DNA from: Bacteriovoracaceae bacterium
Lineage (GTDB): Bacteria; Bdellovibrionota; UBA1018
Direction of reading: 5' to 3'
Length of the DNA stretch: 64,000 bases
Assembly: GCA_947447665.1 (NCBI GenBank)
Contig: CANFJX010000010.1
Span: 1 to 64,000, forward strand
Position 1 is the first letter of the stretch. Every line of letters begins with the position of its first letter. Made by a program: the position numbers and the translations under genes. Below the pieces are notes generated by a model. It worked only from the letters and a program-made list of their open reading frames with translations. It ran no database searches and had not been told where the DNA came from. Positions 10,748 to 21,512 of this stretch are shown here, piece after piece.

Positions 10748-12190
10748 ATGAATTTAGAATCCACTGCCCCTCAGAATTCCAAATCCCCTGTTTATTTTGT
10801 CAGCCTCGGTTGCCCTAAGAACCTGGTCGACTCTCAAGTCATGCTTGGCATGCTTGAAAAGGAGCACTACTCCGTCACCCAGCAGCCGGATGAGGCAGAA
10901 GTCATCATCGTCAACACCTGCGCATTTATTGAAGCATCGAAGGAAGAATCCATCGAGACTATCCTAGAAATGGCCCAGCACAAACAGAGCGGCAAATGCA
11001 AAGTCCTGGTTGCTTCGGGCTGCCTCTCCCAACGATACTCTAAGGAGCTCGAAAAGGAGATGCCCGAAGTGGATCTCTTCATCGGCACTGGCCAATATCA
11101 GCGCATCACTGAGCTCTTAAGCTCTCACGGCAAAGCCCTCGAAGAGGGCGCAGCCCTCCCACAGCGATCCTACATCGATCAACCTGCCTTCATCCATACT
11201 GAGACCGACCCACGCGTTCACACGGGGGCTTCATTTTCAGCTTTTCTCAAGCTTTCGGAAGGATGCAATCGTCGCTGTGCGTTTTGTATTATCCCTAAGC
11301 TCCGGGGCAACGTCAGATCTCGAACCGTAGAGTCTCTGGTTGCTGAGGCCCAACAAATGGCCGCGCGCGGAGTTCGTGAACTCAATCTCGTTGCCCAAGA
11401 TTTGACTGAGTACGGGATGGAGTGGAAGTATAAACAAAACCTAGAGATGCTCCTCCCCGAGCTTTGCAAGGTCGAGGGCATTGAGTGGATCAGACTTCAC
11501 TACGTGTACCCAGATCAGTTCTCAGACGAACTCGTCTCCATCGTCGCCCGCGAACCAAAAATTGTTAAATACTTAGACATGCCGATTCAACACACCAACG
11601 ACCGTGTGTTGAAGTCCATGAATCGAAGACTCACCAAAGCCAAGCTTTTTGATCTGGTGAAAAAACTGAGAGAGCAAATCCCAGGCATTGTTTTTCGGAC
11701 CTCCATCATCGTTGGATTCCCGGGTGAGACCGAAGAAGAATTTGTTGAACTTTGCGACGATCTCGAGACCCTTCAACTCGACCACGTGGGGGTGTTCCGT
11801 TACTCCAAAGAAGAAGGCACCCCGGCAGCTCTCATGGCTGAGCAGGTTCACCCCAACACCAAGAGACGCCGCTCTAAGACGTTGATCGAAATTCTCCAAA
11901 GGCAATCCCTTGCGAAAAACAATCGCCTCGTCGGAACTCGCGTTACAGTCATGGTCGAAGGCCCGAGCTCAGAAACAGATCTCCTCATTCAAGGCAGAAT
12001 GCCGACTCAAGCTCAAGACATCGATGGTCACGTCCTGATCAACGAAATGACTGAGGAGCTCGCAGATTTTGCCCTAAAGCCAGGCCAAATGGTTGAGGTT
12101 GAAATCACCGAAGCTCTCCCTCATGACCTACTCGGAAAGGCTCTGCGCATTCTCCCAGGGATCGATGGATCTTCTCTCTCTCTTAACTGA
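10748..12190 (+). CDS. rimO: Ribosomal protein S12 methylthiotransferase RimO
   Basis: A 480-residue radical-SAM enzyme that adds a methylthio group to an Asp of ribosomal protein S12. The N-terminal UPF0004 domain begins at VYFVSLGCPKNLVDSQ and holds its three Cys (SLGCPKN, VNTCAF, SGCLSQ) for the auxiliary 4Fe-4S cluster. The radical-SAM motif CNRRCAFC lies near residue 176. A TRAM domain occupies about 395-465. The CPKNLVDS motif distinguishes RimO from MiaB. The 3' end overlaps queG. Confidence 0.96.
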   Translation: MNLESTAPQNSKSPVYFVSLGCPKNLVDSQVMLGMLEKEHYSVTQQPDEAEVIIVNTCAFIEASKEESIETILEMAQHKQSGKCKVLVASGCLSQRYSKELEKEMPEVDLFIGTGQYQRITELLSSHGKALEEGAALPQRSYIDQPAFIHTETDPRVHTGASFSAFLKLSEGCNRRCAFCIIPKLRGNVRSRTVESLVAEAQQMAARGVRELNLVAQDLTEYGMEWKYKQNLEMLLPELCKVEGIEWIRLHYVYPDQFSDELVSIVAREPKIVKYLDMPIQHTNDRVLKSMNRRLTKAKLFDLVKKLREQIPGIVFRTSIIVGFPGETEEEFVELCDDLETLQLDHVGVFRYSKEEGTPAALMAEQVHPNTKRRRSKTLIEILQRQSLAKNNRLVGTRVTVMVEGPSSETDLLIQGRMPTQAQDIDGHVLINEMTEELADFALKPGQMVEVEITEALPHDLLGKALRILPGIDGSSLSLN

Positions 12191-13328
12191 AGAAGCCAAG
12201 AAAGCTGGATTTCCGCTCACTGGAATCGTCGATCTTGACTTAGCCAATCAGGATCCTCAGGCGCTTTTTGCTCTCCACCGAGAACGATATAACCAATGGA
12301 TTGACTCTGGATATGCAGGCAAAATGGAATATCTGGTGCGGGGCCGCGAGCGAAGGTCTGACCCGCGCCTGGTATTTCCGAGTGCCCAGAGCATTTTTTG
12401 CGTTGCTCTCCCTTACCACGCTCAACCCGCGGGGGCACATGACTCTAATCAAGGTCCGCGGTATGCTCGCTACCTCCAAGGACCTGATTATCATTTAAAA
12501 ATTGCAGAGCGCTTGGAAAACGTCATGAAAACGGTCCAAGCCCTGTGGCAAAGAACTGATTCCGCACCTCAGCTCGAGTGGAAAATATGCGTCGACACGA
12601 GCGCCATCTTAGAGCGGACCTGGGCTCATCTTGCAGGACTCGGTTGGATTGGAAAAAACACCCTCCTGATTCACCCGCAATATGGCAGCTACTTATTCCT
12701 AGCAGAGGTCCTGATCAATCAAACGACCGGACAAGCGCCCCATCCCCTTCCCAATTATTGTGGTCAGTGCACTCGCTGCCTCACCGCATGCCCGACCCAA
12801 GCATTGATCAGCCCTGGAACTTTAGACTCTAATCAATGCATCAGTTATTGGACCCTCGAAAAACGAGGCGCTCTTGAAATTACGGCCGAGCAAAAAAACA
12901 AAATCAAGAACTGGATCGCCGGCTGTGATCTTTGCCAGGAGGCCTGCCCTTTTAACCGCAAGGTGAGCCGCCAGGCGGCTGAAGAACCTACAGATTCCCA
13001 CTCCAATGCAACCTTGCTTCACCATTGGATCGATCTCCTCCAAGAGACTTCAGAGGAGTACCGCTCTCGGATTAAAAACTCAGCCCTCAGTCGAGTCAAG
13101 CCCGCTCAATTTAGCAGAAATCTAGCGATCACGCTGGCCAACACACTAACCGATGGTGGATTTGGGGAGGAAAAAGCCATGGGCGATTTTCTTTCTCTCA
13201 TCACTCGTAGGCGAGACCAAGAAACAGATGAAGTTGCTCAACAAGAATGGCAGCGCTGCATTGACCTGGCTCATGAGAAAATTCACAAATCAGAAACTCT
13301 CATTTTTTCGCCAAATCGAAGCCCATAA
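12165..13328 (+). CDS. queG: Epoxyqueuosine reductase QueG
   Basis: A 387-residue cobalamin- and Fe-S-dependent enzyme for the last step of queuosine synthesis in tRNA. Two 4Fe-4S motifs are present: CGQCTRCLTACPTQAL and GCDLCQEACPFN. The catalytic-region sequence KICVDTSAILERTWAHLAG and AGLGWIGKNTLLI are also seen. The ATG at 12165 gives the usual MDLLSLL-type start and a 26-base overlap with rimO. The frame stays open upstream to 12093, but that part has no homology expected of QueG. Its 3' end overlaps the convergent gene below by 46 bases. Confidence 0.94.
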   Translation: MDLLSLLTEEAKKAGFPLTGIVDLDLANQDPQALFALHRERYNQWIDSGYAGKMEYLVRGRERRSDPRLVFPSAQSIFCVALPYHAQPAGAHDSNQGPRYARYLQGPDYHLKIAERLENVMKTVQALWQRTDSAPQLEWKICVDTSAILERTWAHLAGLGWIGKNTLLIHPQYGSYLFLAEVLINQTTGQAPHPLPNYCGQCTRCLTACPTQALISPGTLDSNQCISYWTLEKRGALEITAEQKNKIKNWIAGCDLCQEACPFNRKVSRQAAEEPTDSHSNATLLHHWIDLLQETSEEYRSRIKNSALSRVKPAQFSRNLAITLANTLTDGGFGEEKAMGDFLSLITRRRDQETDEVAQQEWQRCIDLAHEKIHKSETLIFSPNRSP

Positions 13329-14278
13329 ATTTCGATCGGGCATTCTTTTATATTTTTAAATCGAACCGTCACATTTCGTTCATGAGTTGGCAATTCAGTC
13401 AAAATGGAGAATAAATTTAAACCATTCAAACTCGCAACTAAATCTGAACTCTCAGAGACTCGGAGACTACTTCCCCGAACTGCATCATAGGGAGGTAGAC
13501 CGTTCAACTCGACCACCAGAGTAGGCGTAGAATCCGACTCCTCCTTAGGCCTAGCCAACAGAGCGACCTCACTTCCAAAACTTCGGAAGTTCAGCCTTGC
13601 GTCCTCATCATTAGTCCAAATCTTTTCCTCATCATGACTCCAGTTGCCTAACAAACTTAATCCAGGAAATCCGAGTGTAGTTGAATTCAAGTCAACCATC
13701 TGAGTGTCCAGCGTCAAATGGTCCAGACCCTGCAGAACGGGGGGCAATGGCAATCCAGGATCCGCCATTCGGAGTGCCTTATGAATCTGAAAATCAGTTT
13801 CGAAAATCCAGTTTTTGCCAATATATTCGAAAAGTCTCACGCCCTCTCTAAACAGTAACACCTTCGGCAGGTCGGTCGCGTGGAAGGCCGAAACCAAACG
13901 AGAGTTCACATCTACACAACGTACACAGGTCGTTGCCTCACCTTCAATCCACCTCTGCGCTGCTCTTGGATTTTTCTGAAATTGATACCGTACTGAATAG
14001 ATCACGAGAACATTCAACGAGAGAACCCGGTAACGTTTTTCCCATTCTCGAATCAGATCCAAAATCGATTCACCCAAAAAAGTAGTGGGATCCACAATCA
14101 GAATTAACCAGAGTTTTTTAACAAAATCTCGGTTGAGAGGAAATGCCTGATATCCCCCTCCCTGCTCCAGGCCGATCAGCAATGGGTCAGATCCGAACCA
14201 ATAGGGGGCTAATTCTTCTCTCGCAATCGCGATCGCCTCCTCGGCCGTAAGCTCTTTGGACTTGTTCCCCCAGCTCAT
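13283..14278 (-). CDS. Thioredoxin-fold protein with DipZ-like C-terminal domain
   Basis: A 331-residue protein without a signal peptide. Residues about 45-160 look like a thioredoxin fold (strand LWLILIVD, helix, strand NVLVIYSV, then LPKVLLFREGVRLFEYIG), but the catalytic CxxC at the usual place is missing. A CVRC lies later, in the VDVNS strand region. Residues about 210-331 resemble the carbohydrate-module-like C-terminus seen in DipZ-type redoxins. The start codon overlaps the MFS stop (ATGA), so the two are co-transcribed and perhaps translationally coupled. Function is unknown. Confidence 0.6.
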   Translation of the reverse strand: MSWGNKSKELTAEEAIAIAREELAPYWFGSDPLLIGLEQGGGYQAFPLNRDFVKKLWLILIVDPTTFLGESILDLIREWEKRYRVLSLNVLVIYSVRYQFQKNPRAAQRWIEGEATTCVRCVDVNSRLVSAFHATDLPKVLLFREGVRLFEYIGKNWIFETDFQIHKALRMADPGLPLPPVLQGLDHLTLDTQMVDLNSTTLGFPGLSLLGNWSHDEEKIWTNDEDARLNFRSFGSEVALLARPKEESDSTPTLVVELNGLPPYDAVRGSSLRVSESSDLVASLNGLNLFSILTELPTHERNVTVRFKNIKECPIEIYGLRFGEKMRVSDL

Positions 14279-15651
14279 GAGGATTTTGATTTCCCAAGGG
14301 TTGCGGTAAATGCTGCAGCCGCAATCAATCCAGCAATAAATAGGGTAGTTCTAAAAGAAGAAATAAAGTCACCCGTCTCAGTATATCTCCAGGTAAATAG
14401 GGCGGTGGAGAGCCCAGTGCCTGTCACAAGCCCCAAGTTTCGAACGGTAGCCAAAAGGGCTGAGGCCACTCCCAACTTAGCCATCGGGACGCTTCCCATA
14501 ATCGCACTATTGTTCGGAGATTGGAAAAGACCAATCGCCAAGCCAATCAGCCCGAGAGTCGAGACGATGATCCACTGAGAAGACACCTCACGCAGCTCTG
14601 TGCCCATCATCCCTGACATTAACCAAAGCCCCATCATACCCACGCCGCTGCCCGTTGAGCTCAGGCCGCGGCTCCCAAAACGATCGGACAATCGCCCACT
14701 CAAGGGAGCGACCATAAAAATAATCACTGGAATTGCGGTCATAAAAAATCCAGCTTTTTGAGGGGAAAAATGAAGCGCTTCTTGAAGAAAAAACGGCATG
14801 AGAACCGTCACCGAAGAAAATGCCACAAAGGTCAAAAAACTGGCCAAAATCGAAGTCCAAAAAGTTCGGTGTTTAAAAAGAGACAAGTCAAAAAGCGGGG
14901 CTTTTGCCGCTGCCTCGACTCGGATAAAAAGCATCGATAGCCCCATCAGGAGGGCGAAACCAAGCCAACGTAGTAATGTCACCGAACGAGTTGCCTCTAA
15001 TTTTATGGGAGAACCAAAAATCCCAATAAAAAGGAGTAAAAGAATCGTTTGCAAAAAAGTCCCTGCCCAGTCAAACGAACCGTGGCGGCGGGTCGGCCCA
15101 GTTTTTTTAATAAAAACTTCGACCAGAAAAATTCCTACCATTCCAATCGGTACATTAATCCAAAAAATACTCCTCCACCCGAGCTTACCGATGAGAAATC
15201 CACCTAGACTGGGACCCATCATCAATCCTGCGCTCACGACCATGGCCAGGGTCCCCAAAGCAGTGCCTCGCTCCTTGGATGAGAAAGTACTCGTAATGAT
15301 GGCGGGTCCATTAGCCATGAGCATTGAGGCGCCCATCGCTTGAATCATTCTGAAAAATACCAGAAGTGGCAAGTTAAGCGCCAAACCACAGAGCGCTGAA
15401 CCCAAAACGAAGACAAGAAATCCAATTTGAAAGACTGGTTTTCGTCCCTTTTGGTCCGATAGAAGGCCGAAAGGGAGTAATAAGCACGTAATAACTAAAA
15501 GGTAAGCAATTACCACCCATTTGACCCGATCCAAGTCAGCCCCTAGCTCCTTGGTCAGCGTCGGCAAGGCAATGTTCACGATGCTCGAGTCTAAAGTTGC
15601 CATGAATGTTCCGCATGCGACTGCAGAAAGCACCCACCATTTTCGGGTCAT
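14275..15651 (-). CDS. MFS exporter, DHA2 (EmrB/QacA-like) family
   Basis: A 458-residue inner-membrane transporter with about 14 hydrophobic segments. It shows the DHA2 signatures LDSSIVNIALPTL in helix 1 and GLLSDQKGRKP between helices 2 and 3, plus the antiporter motif C region (GPSLGGFLIG). The family exports drugs or other small hydrophobic compounds using proton exchange; the substrate cannot be read from sequence. No EmrA-type adaptor is nearby. It is the first gene of a two-gene unit with the thioredoxin-fold protein and is divergent from the transketolase genes. Confidence 0.9.
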   Translation of the reverse strand: MTRKWWVLSAVACGTFMATLDSSIVNIALPTLTKELGADLDRVKWVVIAYLLVITCLLLPFGLLSDQKGRKPVFQIGFLVFVLGSALCGLALNLPLLVFFRMIQAMGASMLMANGPAIITSTFSSKERGTALGTLAMVVSAGLMMGPSLGGFLIGKLGWRSIFWINVPIGMVGIFLVEVFIKKTGPTRRHGSFDWAGTFLQTILLLLFIGIFGSPIKLEATRSVTLLRWLGFALLMGLSMLFIRVEAAAKAPLFDLSLFKHRTFWTSILASFLTFVAFSSVTVLMPFFLQEALHFSPQKAGFFMTAIPVIIFMVAPLSGRLSDRFGSRGLSSTGSGVGMMGLWLMSGMMGTELREVSSQWIIVSTLGLIGLAIGLFQSPNNSAIMGSVPMAKLGVASALLATVRNLGLVTGTGLSTALFTWRYTETGDFISSFRTTLFIAGLIAAAAFTATLGKSKSS

Positions 15652-15730
15652 GAAATTAGCCTAACAATTCCCTTCCGGGGGTTCAATGACAGTATCAGTT
15701 ACCCCCTTTTTATGATAGCTTGTCGCCCCT

Positions 15731-16567
15731 ATGCAAATCCAGGAATTAGCAAAACTAGCCCAAGAGTTTCGGATTTCCATCCTCAAGATGATCACCCAAG
15801 CGAGGTCCGGTCACCCTGGAGGGAGTCTCTCGGCAATTGACTTAATCACTGCACTATTTTTCAAAGAGATGAAAGGCGCTGAACCTCAGCTCATGGGAGA
15901 TGTGAATCGAGATCGATTCATCCTATCCAAGGGTCACGCCGCGCCAGCTCTTTATGCGGTATTAGCAAAAAAGGGATACATTCCAACAGACGAACTCAAA
16001 ACCCTTCGACAAACCGGAAGTCGGCTCCAGGGACACCCTGATCGAGTCCGCCTCCCGATCGTCGAGGCCTCTACGGGTTCTCTCGGACAAGGACTTTCCG
16101 TGGCCCAAGGGATGGCGATGGGACTTCAGTCCACGCCAGCACGAGTTTACTGTCTCCTCGGCGACGGGGAAATTCAAGAGGGTCAGATCTGGGAAGCTGC
16201 TCTTTCTGCTTCCAAATTCGAGCTTTCTAACCTCTGTGCGATTTTAGATGCCAACAATGGTCAAATCGACGGCCCCGTAGATCAAGTCATGCCCTTGGAG
16301 CCGATCGCGGACAAATGGAAAGCCTTTGGTTGGCACGTCATTGAGATCGACGGCCATGACTTCAAGCAAATTCTGAGCGCGTTTCAGGAGGCTCGCGATC
16401 TTCAGGCGCAGGGCAGCAAAAAACCTGTTTTTATCCTAGCTCGAACCATCAAAGGCAAGGGCGTGTCCTTTATGGAGAACAACATCGGCTGGCACGGCAT
16501 GGCTCCTTCAGCCGAGCAAGCTGAGCAAGCGATCGCAGAACTTTCGCGAGGTATCAAAAATGGCTAA
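15731..16567 (+). CDS. Transketolase, N-terminal (thiamine-diphosphate) subunit
   Basis: A 278-residue half of a split transketolase. It has the TPP/Mg-binding motif GDGEIQEGQIWEAAL, SGHPGGSLS, the RDRFILSKGHAAPALY block and a KGKGVSFMEN end. Together with the next gene it forms the pentose-phosphate enzyme that moves two-carbon units between sugar phosphates. Split transketolases of about 280 plus 310 residues are common in bacteria and archaea. It overlaps the second subunit by 8 bases. Confidence 0.94.
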   Translation: MQIQELAKLAQEFRISILKMITQARSGHPGGSLSAIDLITALFFKEMKGAEPQLMGDVNRDRFILSKGHAAPALYAVLAKKGYIPTDELKTLRQTGSRLQGHPDRVRLPIVEASTGSLGQGLSVAQGMAMGLQSTPARVYCLLGDGEIQEGQIWEAALSASKFELSNLCAILDANNGQIDGPVDQVMPLEPIADKWKAFGWHVIEIDGHDFKQILSAFQEARDLQAQGSKKPVFILARTIKGKGVSFMENNIGWHGMAPSAEQAEQAIAELSRGIKNG

Positions 16568-17516
16568 GGCAACTCGTCAAGCCTTCGGGGAAACCCTGGC
16601 TCGTCTCGGTGAATCGAATCCGGAAATTGTAGTACTGGACGCAGATTTATCTAAATCGACCAAAAGCGAATTTTTTGCCAAAAAATTTCCAAACCGATTT
16701 TACGAGATGGGAATTTCAGAGGCAAATATGATTGGCGTCGCTGCCGGATTATCATTCACCGGAAAGCTTCCCTTTCTCTGTAGCTTTGGATGCTTCATCA
16801 CTGGACGATACGATACGATCCGACTCAGCGCCGCCTATTCTCAAGCTAATATTCGAATCATCGGCACCCATGCAGGAGTCGGAATCGGAGATGACGGACA
16901 CAGTCAAATGGGTCTCGAAGATATCAGCTTAATGCGAGCACTACCCACCATGGGCGTGTTTCAACCGATGGATGCTCGAGAGACTGAACTCATCATGGAA
17001 TATCTGGTGAAAGAATGGAAGGGTCCCGCTTACCTGCGCCTGACCCGACAAACTCTGCCGGATTTCTATCCGCAAGACCAACCGTTTCAGCCAGGAAAAC
17101 TCATGCAAATCCGACCTCAGCCCGGTGGGAGCATTCAATCTGCAGACGTAGTCTGCATTGCGACTGGAGCCTCGGTCGCTGAAGCTGTTGAAGCCTCAGC
17201 AGCGCTGAAAGGGCTTGGGATACAAGCCTCAGTTTGGAATGCTCACTGCCTTAAGCCCTTCGATAGTGAAACGACCTTAAAACTCGCTCACTCCGCTCGA
17301 TTGATCGTTACGGTCGAAGACCACTCCGTCATCGGAGGACTCGGCAGCTGCGTAGCTGAAGTCCTGGCCGGAGTGTCCCAGCACCCTCGGTTGATTCGAC
17401 TTGGAATTCAAGATGAGTTCGGCGAAAGCGGTGAGGCCCCTGAACTTTACGAAAAGTTTGGTATCTCAGCCCACGCCATTACGACCCGAATTTTGGCCGA
17501 GCTAAAATCAAACTAA
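16560..17516 (+). CDS. Transketolase, C-terminal (pyrimidine-binding) subunit
   Basis: A 318-residue partner of the preceding gene. It contains the pyrimidine-binding domain (VVLDADLSKST, FYEMGISEANMIGVAAGLS, GDDGHSQMGLEDI) and the C-terminal transketolase domain (IATGASVAEAVEA, VEDHSVIGGLGS). The catalytic Glu is expected in the GISEANM block. The 8-base overlap with the first subunit indicates coupled translation and stoichiometric assembly. Confidence 0.94.
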   Translation: MAKATRQAFGETLARLGESNPEIVVLDADLSKSTKSEFFAKKFPNRFYEMGISEANMIGVAAGLSFTGKLPFLCSFGCFITGRYDTIRLSAAYSQANIRIIGTHAGVGIGDDGHSQMGLEDISLMRALPTMGVFQPMDARETELIMEYLVKEWKGPAYLRLTRQTLPDFYPQDQPFQPGKLMQIRPQPGGSIQSADVVCIATGASVAEAVEASAALKGLGIQASVWNAHCLKPFDSETTLKLAHSARLIVTVEDHSVIGGLGSCVAEVLAGVSQHPRLIRLGIQDEFGESGEAPELYEKFGISAHAITTRILAELKSN

Positions 17517-17529
17517 GCGCGATCGCTAC

Positions 17530-18042
17530 ATGTTTGTTTTAGGCCATCTTGGAATCGGCGAACGACTCTGTCGGCCTTGGATTAGGCCATACTCACTCAA
17601 GGCGTTCTGGCTAGGAGCACTGCTACCTGATTTGCTGGATAAGACGACTTACTACTCGCTCTGCTGGACAACTGGCCTGAGCCGGGCTGCTCTCCCAGTG
17701 ATTCACGGCACCCGGAGCTTTGGCCATACTGCTATTTTTCTGGCCTGCTGCGCTGGACTAGAGCTCCGCAAAAAATCGCCATTCACCCAGGCACTCACCT
17801 GGGGAGTGATCAGTCATTTAATTCTTGATGCCCTGAGCGACCAACTCATCCACTTCCCTCAGCTTCCGCTCCTCACTTATCTTCCCCTTCTCTGGCCTCT
17901 GAGCGGAGATTTTCCGGTCTCGCCCCACTCGGACCTGGCACACCATCTCCTCAGCGCAAACCGTCCCTTTTTTCTCGTTACTGAACTCATCGGGGGCATC
18001 CTACTTTTTTGGCGAACCAGAGGCTCGACTACGTCCATTTAG
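17530..18042 (+). CDS. Small membrane protein, YdjM/DUF457-like metal-dependent hydrolase family
   Basis: A 170-residue protein with several hydrophobic segments. His and Asp residues recur at membrane edges as in the YdjM/DUF457 family: FVLGHLGIG, ALLPDLLDK, HGTRSFGHT, SHLILDALSD. Homologues are called membrane-bound metal-dependent hydrolases, but no substrate is known. It starts 13 bases after the transketolase stop and may be a third operon member. It ends in a 42-base overlap with the convergent DUF962 gene. Confidence 0.65.
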   Translation: MFVLGHLGIGERLCRPWIRPYSLKAFWLGALLPDLLDKTTYYSLCWTTGLSRAALPVIHGTRSFGHTAIFLACCAGLELRKKSPFTQALTWGVISHLILDALSDQLIHFPQLPLLTYLPLLWPLSGDFPVSPHSDLAHHLLSANRPFFLVTELIGGILLFWRTRGSTTSI

Positions 18043-18480
18043 ACCTAGGATTTTGGCAAAAATCCAGAGTGGCCCAACCAGAAGGTGAGTGAAATTTTTA
18101 AAAAAAGCGGGAGATCTTTTCTCGAAATAATAGTGCCCAACACCCTGCAGAACCCATCCAAAAACAAAGAATCCCCAAAGCCACTGAGCCGGAAACACAC
18201 GACTCAAAAAATAAGTTGCTGCTAAAATCAGAAGAAACGGAATCGCCACTTTCCAATCGAGCCAAAGATAAAAAAGTCCCCCTAGCCCCAGGAGTACCAC
18301 ACCCCCGTCCAGTCGAAACAAAGTCCCAGGGATACTCAACCCCAGCTCGATGCCCGACAAAAGACCCAGCAACCCTAACGCGATCAATGGGATGCCCAGG
18401 TAGTGAGTCCACTGATTCCCACTCGTGCGGTGATAGGACGCGTAATCTTCAAAGTACCCTTGTAATCGTTGAGATATCAT
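18001..18480 (-). CDS. DUF962/Mpo1-like membrane protein
   Basis: A 159-residue protein with about four hydrophobic segments. The N-terminus QRLQGYFEDYASYHRTSGN followed by WTHYLGIPLIALGLLGL matches the DUF962/Mpo1-like family. Yeast Mpo1 is an Fe-dependent dioxygenase of 2-hydroxy fatty acids, and the conserved His pairs (YH, HYLG, GVGHYYFE) fit metal binding. The ATG at 18480 follows a GAGGGGG sequence. Upstream in-frame starts exist (18492, 18558) but precede the conserved start. Confidence 0.8.
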   Translation of the reverse strand: MISQRLQGYFEDYASYHRTSGNQWTHYLGIPLIALGLLGLLSGIELGLSIPGTLFRLDGGVVLLGLGGLFYLWLDWKVAIPFLLILAATYFLSRVFPAQWLWGFFVFGWVLQGVGHYYFEKRSPAFFKNFTHLLVGPLWIFAKILGLNGRSRASGSPKK

Positions 18481-18590
18481 CCCCCTCAGCATGGCAAATC
18501 TTGCAGAAAACACAAGCCCCCACGCCCACCCCAGATCCCTCTTGTCTGTCGAAGCCAATCGGTGTAGTACTCAAAATCACAATTTAAAAC

Positions 18591-18680
18591 GGAGAGGTGG
18601 GAGAGTGGTTGAATCCGCACGCCTCGAAAGCGTGTTTACCTTAACGGGTAACGAGGGTTCGAATCCCTCCCTCTCCGCCA
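18591..18680 (+). tRNA. tRNA-Ser(CGA)
   Basis: A 90-base class II tRNA. Acceptor stem GGAGAGG pairs with CCTCTCC, followed by discriminator G and an encoded CCA. The anticodon loop CTCGAAA sits between CACGC and GCGTG, giving anticodon CGA (codon UCG). The long variable arm and GGTTCGAATCC T-arm are typical of tRNA-Ser. Its last base directly precedes the stop codon of the convergent katG remnant. Confidence 0.97.
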
Positions 18681-20100
<1,420 letters not shown>

Positions 20101-20146
20101 TTATGCAGCCCGCGAAGTCCTTAATACCTGCAGGAAATAAAGAGTA

Positions 20147-21397
20147 TTAACTTAAATACGATGTTTCCGACTGCCTTTGTCTAAGTAAGACCAGAACTGC
20201 AACAAATAGAGCGAGACTAGCCCACATATAGAATCCAAAAAAACTCACGCCGTCACCCTCTGCCATCCCGCTCAACCGAGCCATTCCGCTGTGATTAAGA
20301 ATAGCGAGGAACGCCCAGATTGAAAGCAATTTGAGCGGTTTTTCATCGACATAGGCAATGATCGCCACTACCGGAATCCAAAGAAAAACGAACCAGCGCC
20401 AACTGAGAGGAGAAAATAACAAATAGCTCGAGATCCCATAGGCCAACCAAAGGAGCTGAGCTTTGCGACCTAATCCTGAGTTCGTGGCTTTTCTGAGGTT
20501 TGGCCATGCAAGCGCCAAGAAGACAGAGAAATCGATCCCTAAAAAAACACGATTGAGCAAACCCACAGAATCTGGATGCCCGAGGCAACGTGCTATCACC
20601 GCTCCGATAGCCTGATTAGGATTTCCAATCATAAAGGTCACATCCTGCTGTTGTCGAAGGCAAGCAACCCACTCCCGAAATAACCCTACCAGTGGGTCCA
20701 AGCCTATCCACATGGAAGGCAAAAAATAGATGATTAATGTGGTAACTGCGACTCCCAAACACTCTGCCCAACCCATACCGAAACAAAACGGAAAAATTGC
20801 CAGAGCCATATGCGGCTTGACGGCCAAAATGGAAGCGCACAAAAAACTCCGCATGATCCAAGACCATTGAGAAATTTCGAAAGAAGGGTTGAGCACTGAA
20901 GTAGCCAAGCCGATTAGCCCCGCACCCAGCAGAAGATCGACTTGCCCAATTCCAAGCGTCTCCAAAAAGCCATGCCAAGAAAGCAGAATCCCGATGATCA
21001 AAGCCATCAGAACCTGGCGCTCAAGGCGAGCTGTTTGGAGTAGGCGATGCCCGAAACGAGCCAACGCACCCAAGAAGGCCAAAACAGAAAGGGCCTTCCA
21101 AATCGCTGCTGCAAGCTTCTTCTCAATAAAAAAGAAAGAATATCTGAATAAATACGCAAACGTAGGAGAGTACTTATAAGGCAGCTCATCCGTAGGAACG
21201 TAAATCGCTTTTCCTTCAGACAGCCTCTCGGCCGCCAACCGGTAAACGTTAAAATCCTGGGGGATTCGACTGCTGGGATTGATATACCAAAGCAGACCGA
21301 ACCTGACGACGAGGTATACAATGATGATCGAAATGAGCCCGACGTAAAAGACTCTGATGGGATCAAAAATTGGCTTTATTATTCGACTTTTCACCAT
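20147..21397 (-). CDS. GT87/DUF2029-type polytopic membrane glycosyltransferase
   Basis: A 416-residue protein with about 10 hydrophobic helices. Near the N-terminus is the family motif DFNVYRLAAERLSEGKAIYV followed by YKYSPTFAYLF, as in GT87 (DUF2029) polyprenol-phosphate-mannose-dependent transferases. The acidic residue in the first periplasmic loop (PQDFNVY) is the likely catalytic base. The ATG at 21397 has AAGGGG 12 bases upstream; the frame runs further to 21478 without family sequence. It is divergent from the motor operon. Confidence 0.78.
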   Translation of the reverse strand: MVKSRIIKPIFDPIRVFYVGLISIIIVYLVVRFGLLWYINPSSRIPQDFNVYRLAAERLSEGKAIYVPTDELPYKYSPTFAYLFRYSFFFIEKKLAAAIWKALSVLAFLGALARFGHRLLQTARLERQVLMALIIGILLSWHGFLETLGIGQVDLLLGAGLIGLATSVLNPSFEISQWSWIMRSFLCASILAVKPHMALAIFPFCFGMGWAECLGVAVTTLIIYFLPSMWIGLDPLVGLFREWVACLRQQQDVTFMIGNPNQAIGAVIARCLGHPDSVGLLNRVFLGIDFSVFLALAWPNLRKATNSGLGRKAQLLWLAYGISSYLLFSPLSWRWFVFLWIPVVAIIAYVDEKPLKLLSIWAFLAILNHSGMARLSGMAEGDGVSFFGFYMWASLALFVAVLVLLRQRQSETSYLS

Positions 21398-21512
21398 AAA
21401 AAACAAATACCCCTTAAGCCTTCCACTGAAGCGCCGACAAGACATGGAGAGAGGAGCGATTTTCGCTCCAGGCAACACTCAATGACGCGAGGGTACCTCA
21501 AGGTAGCAAGGA

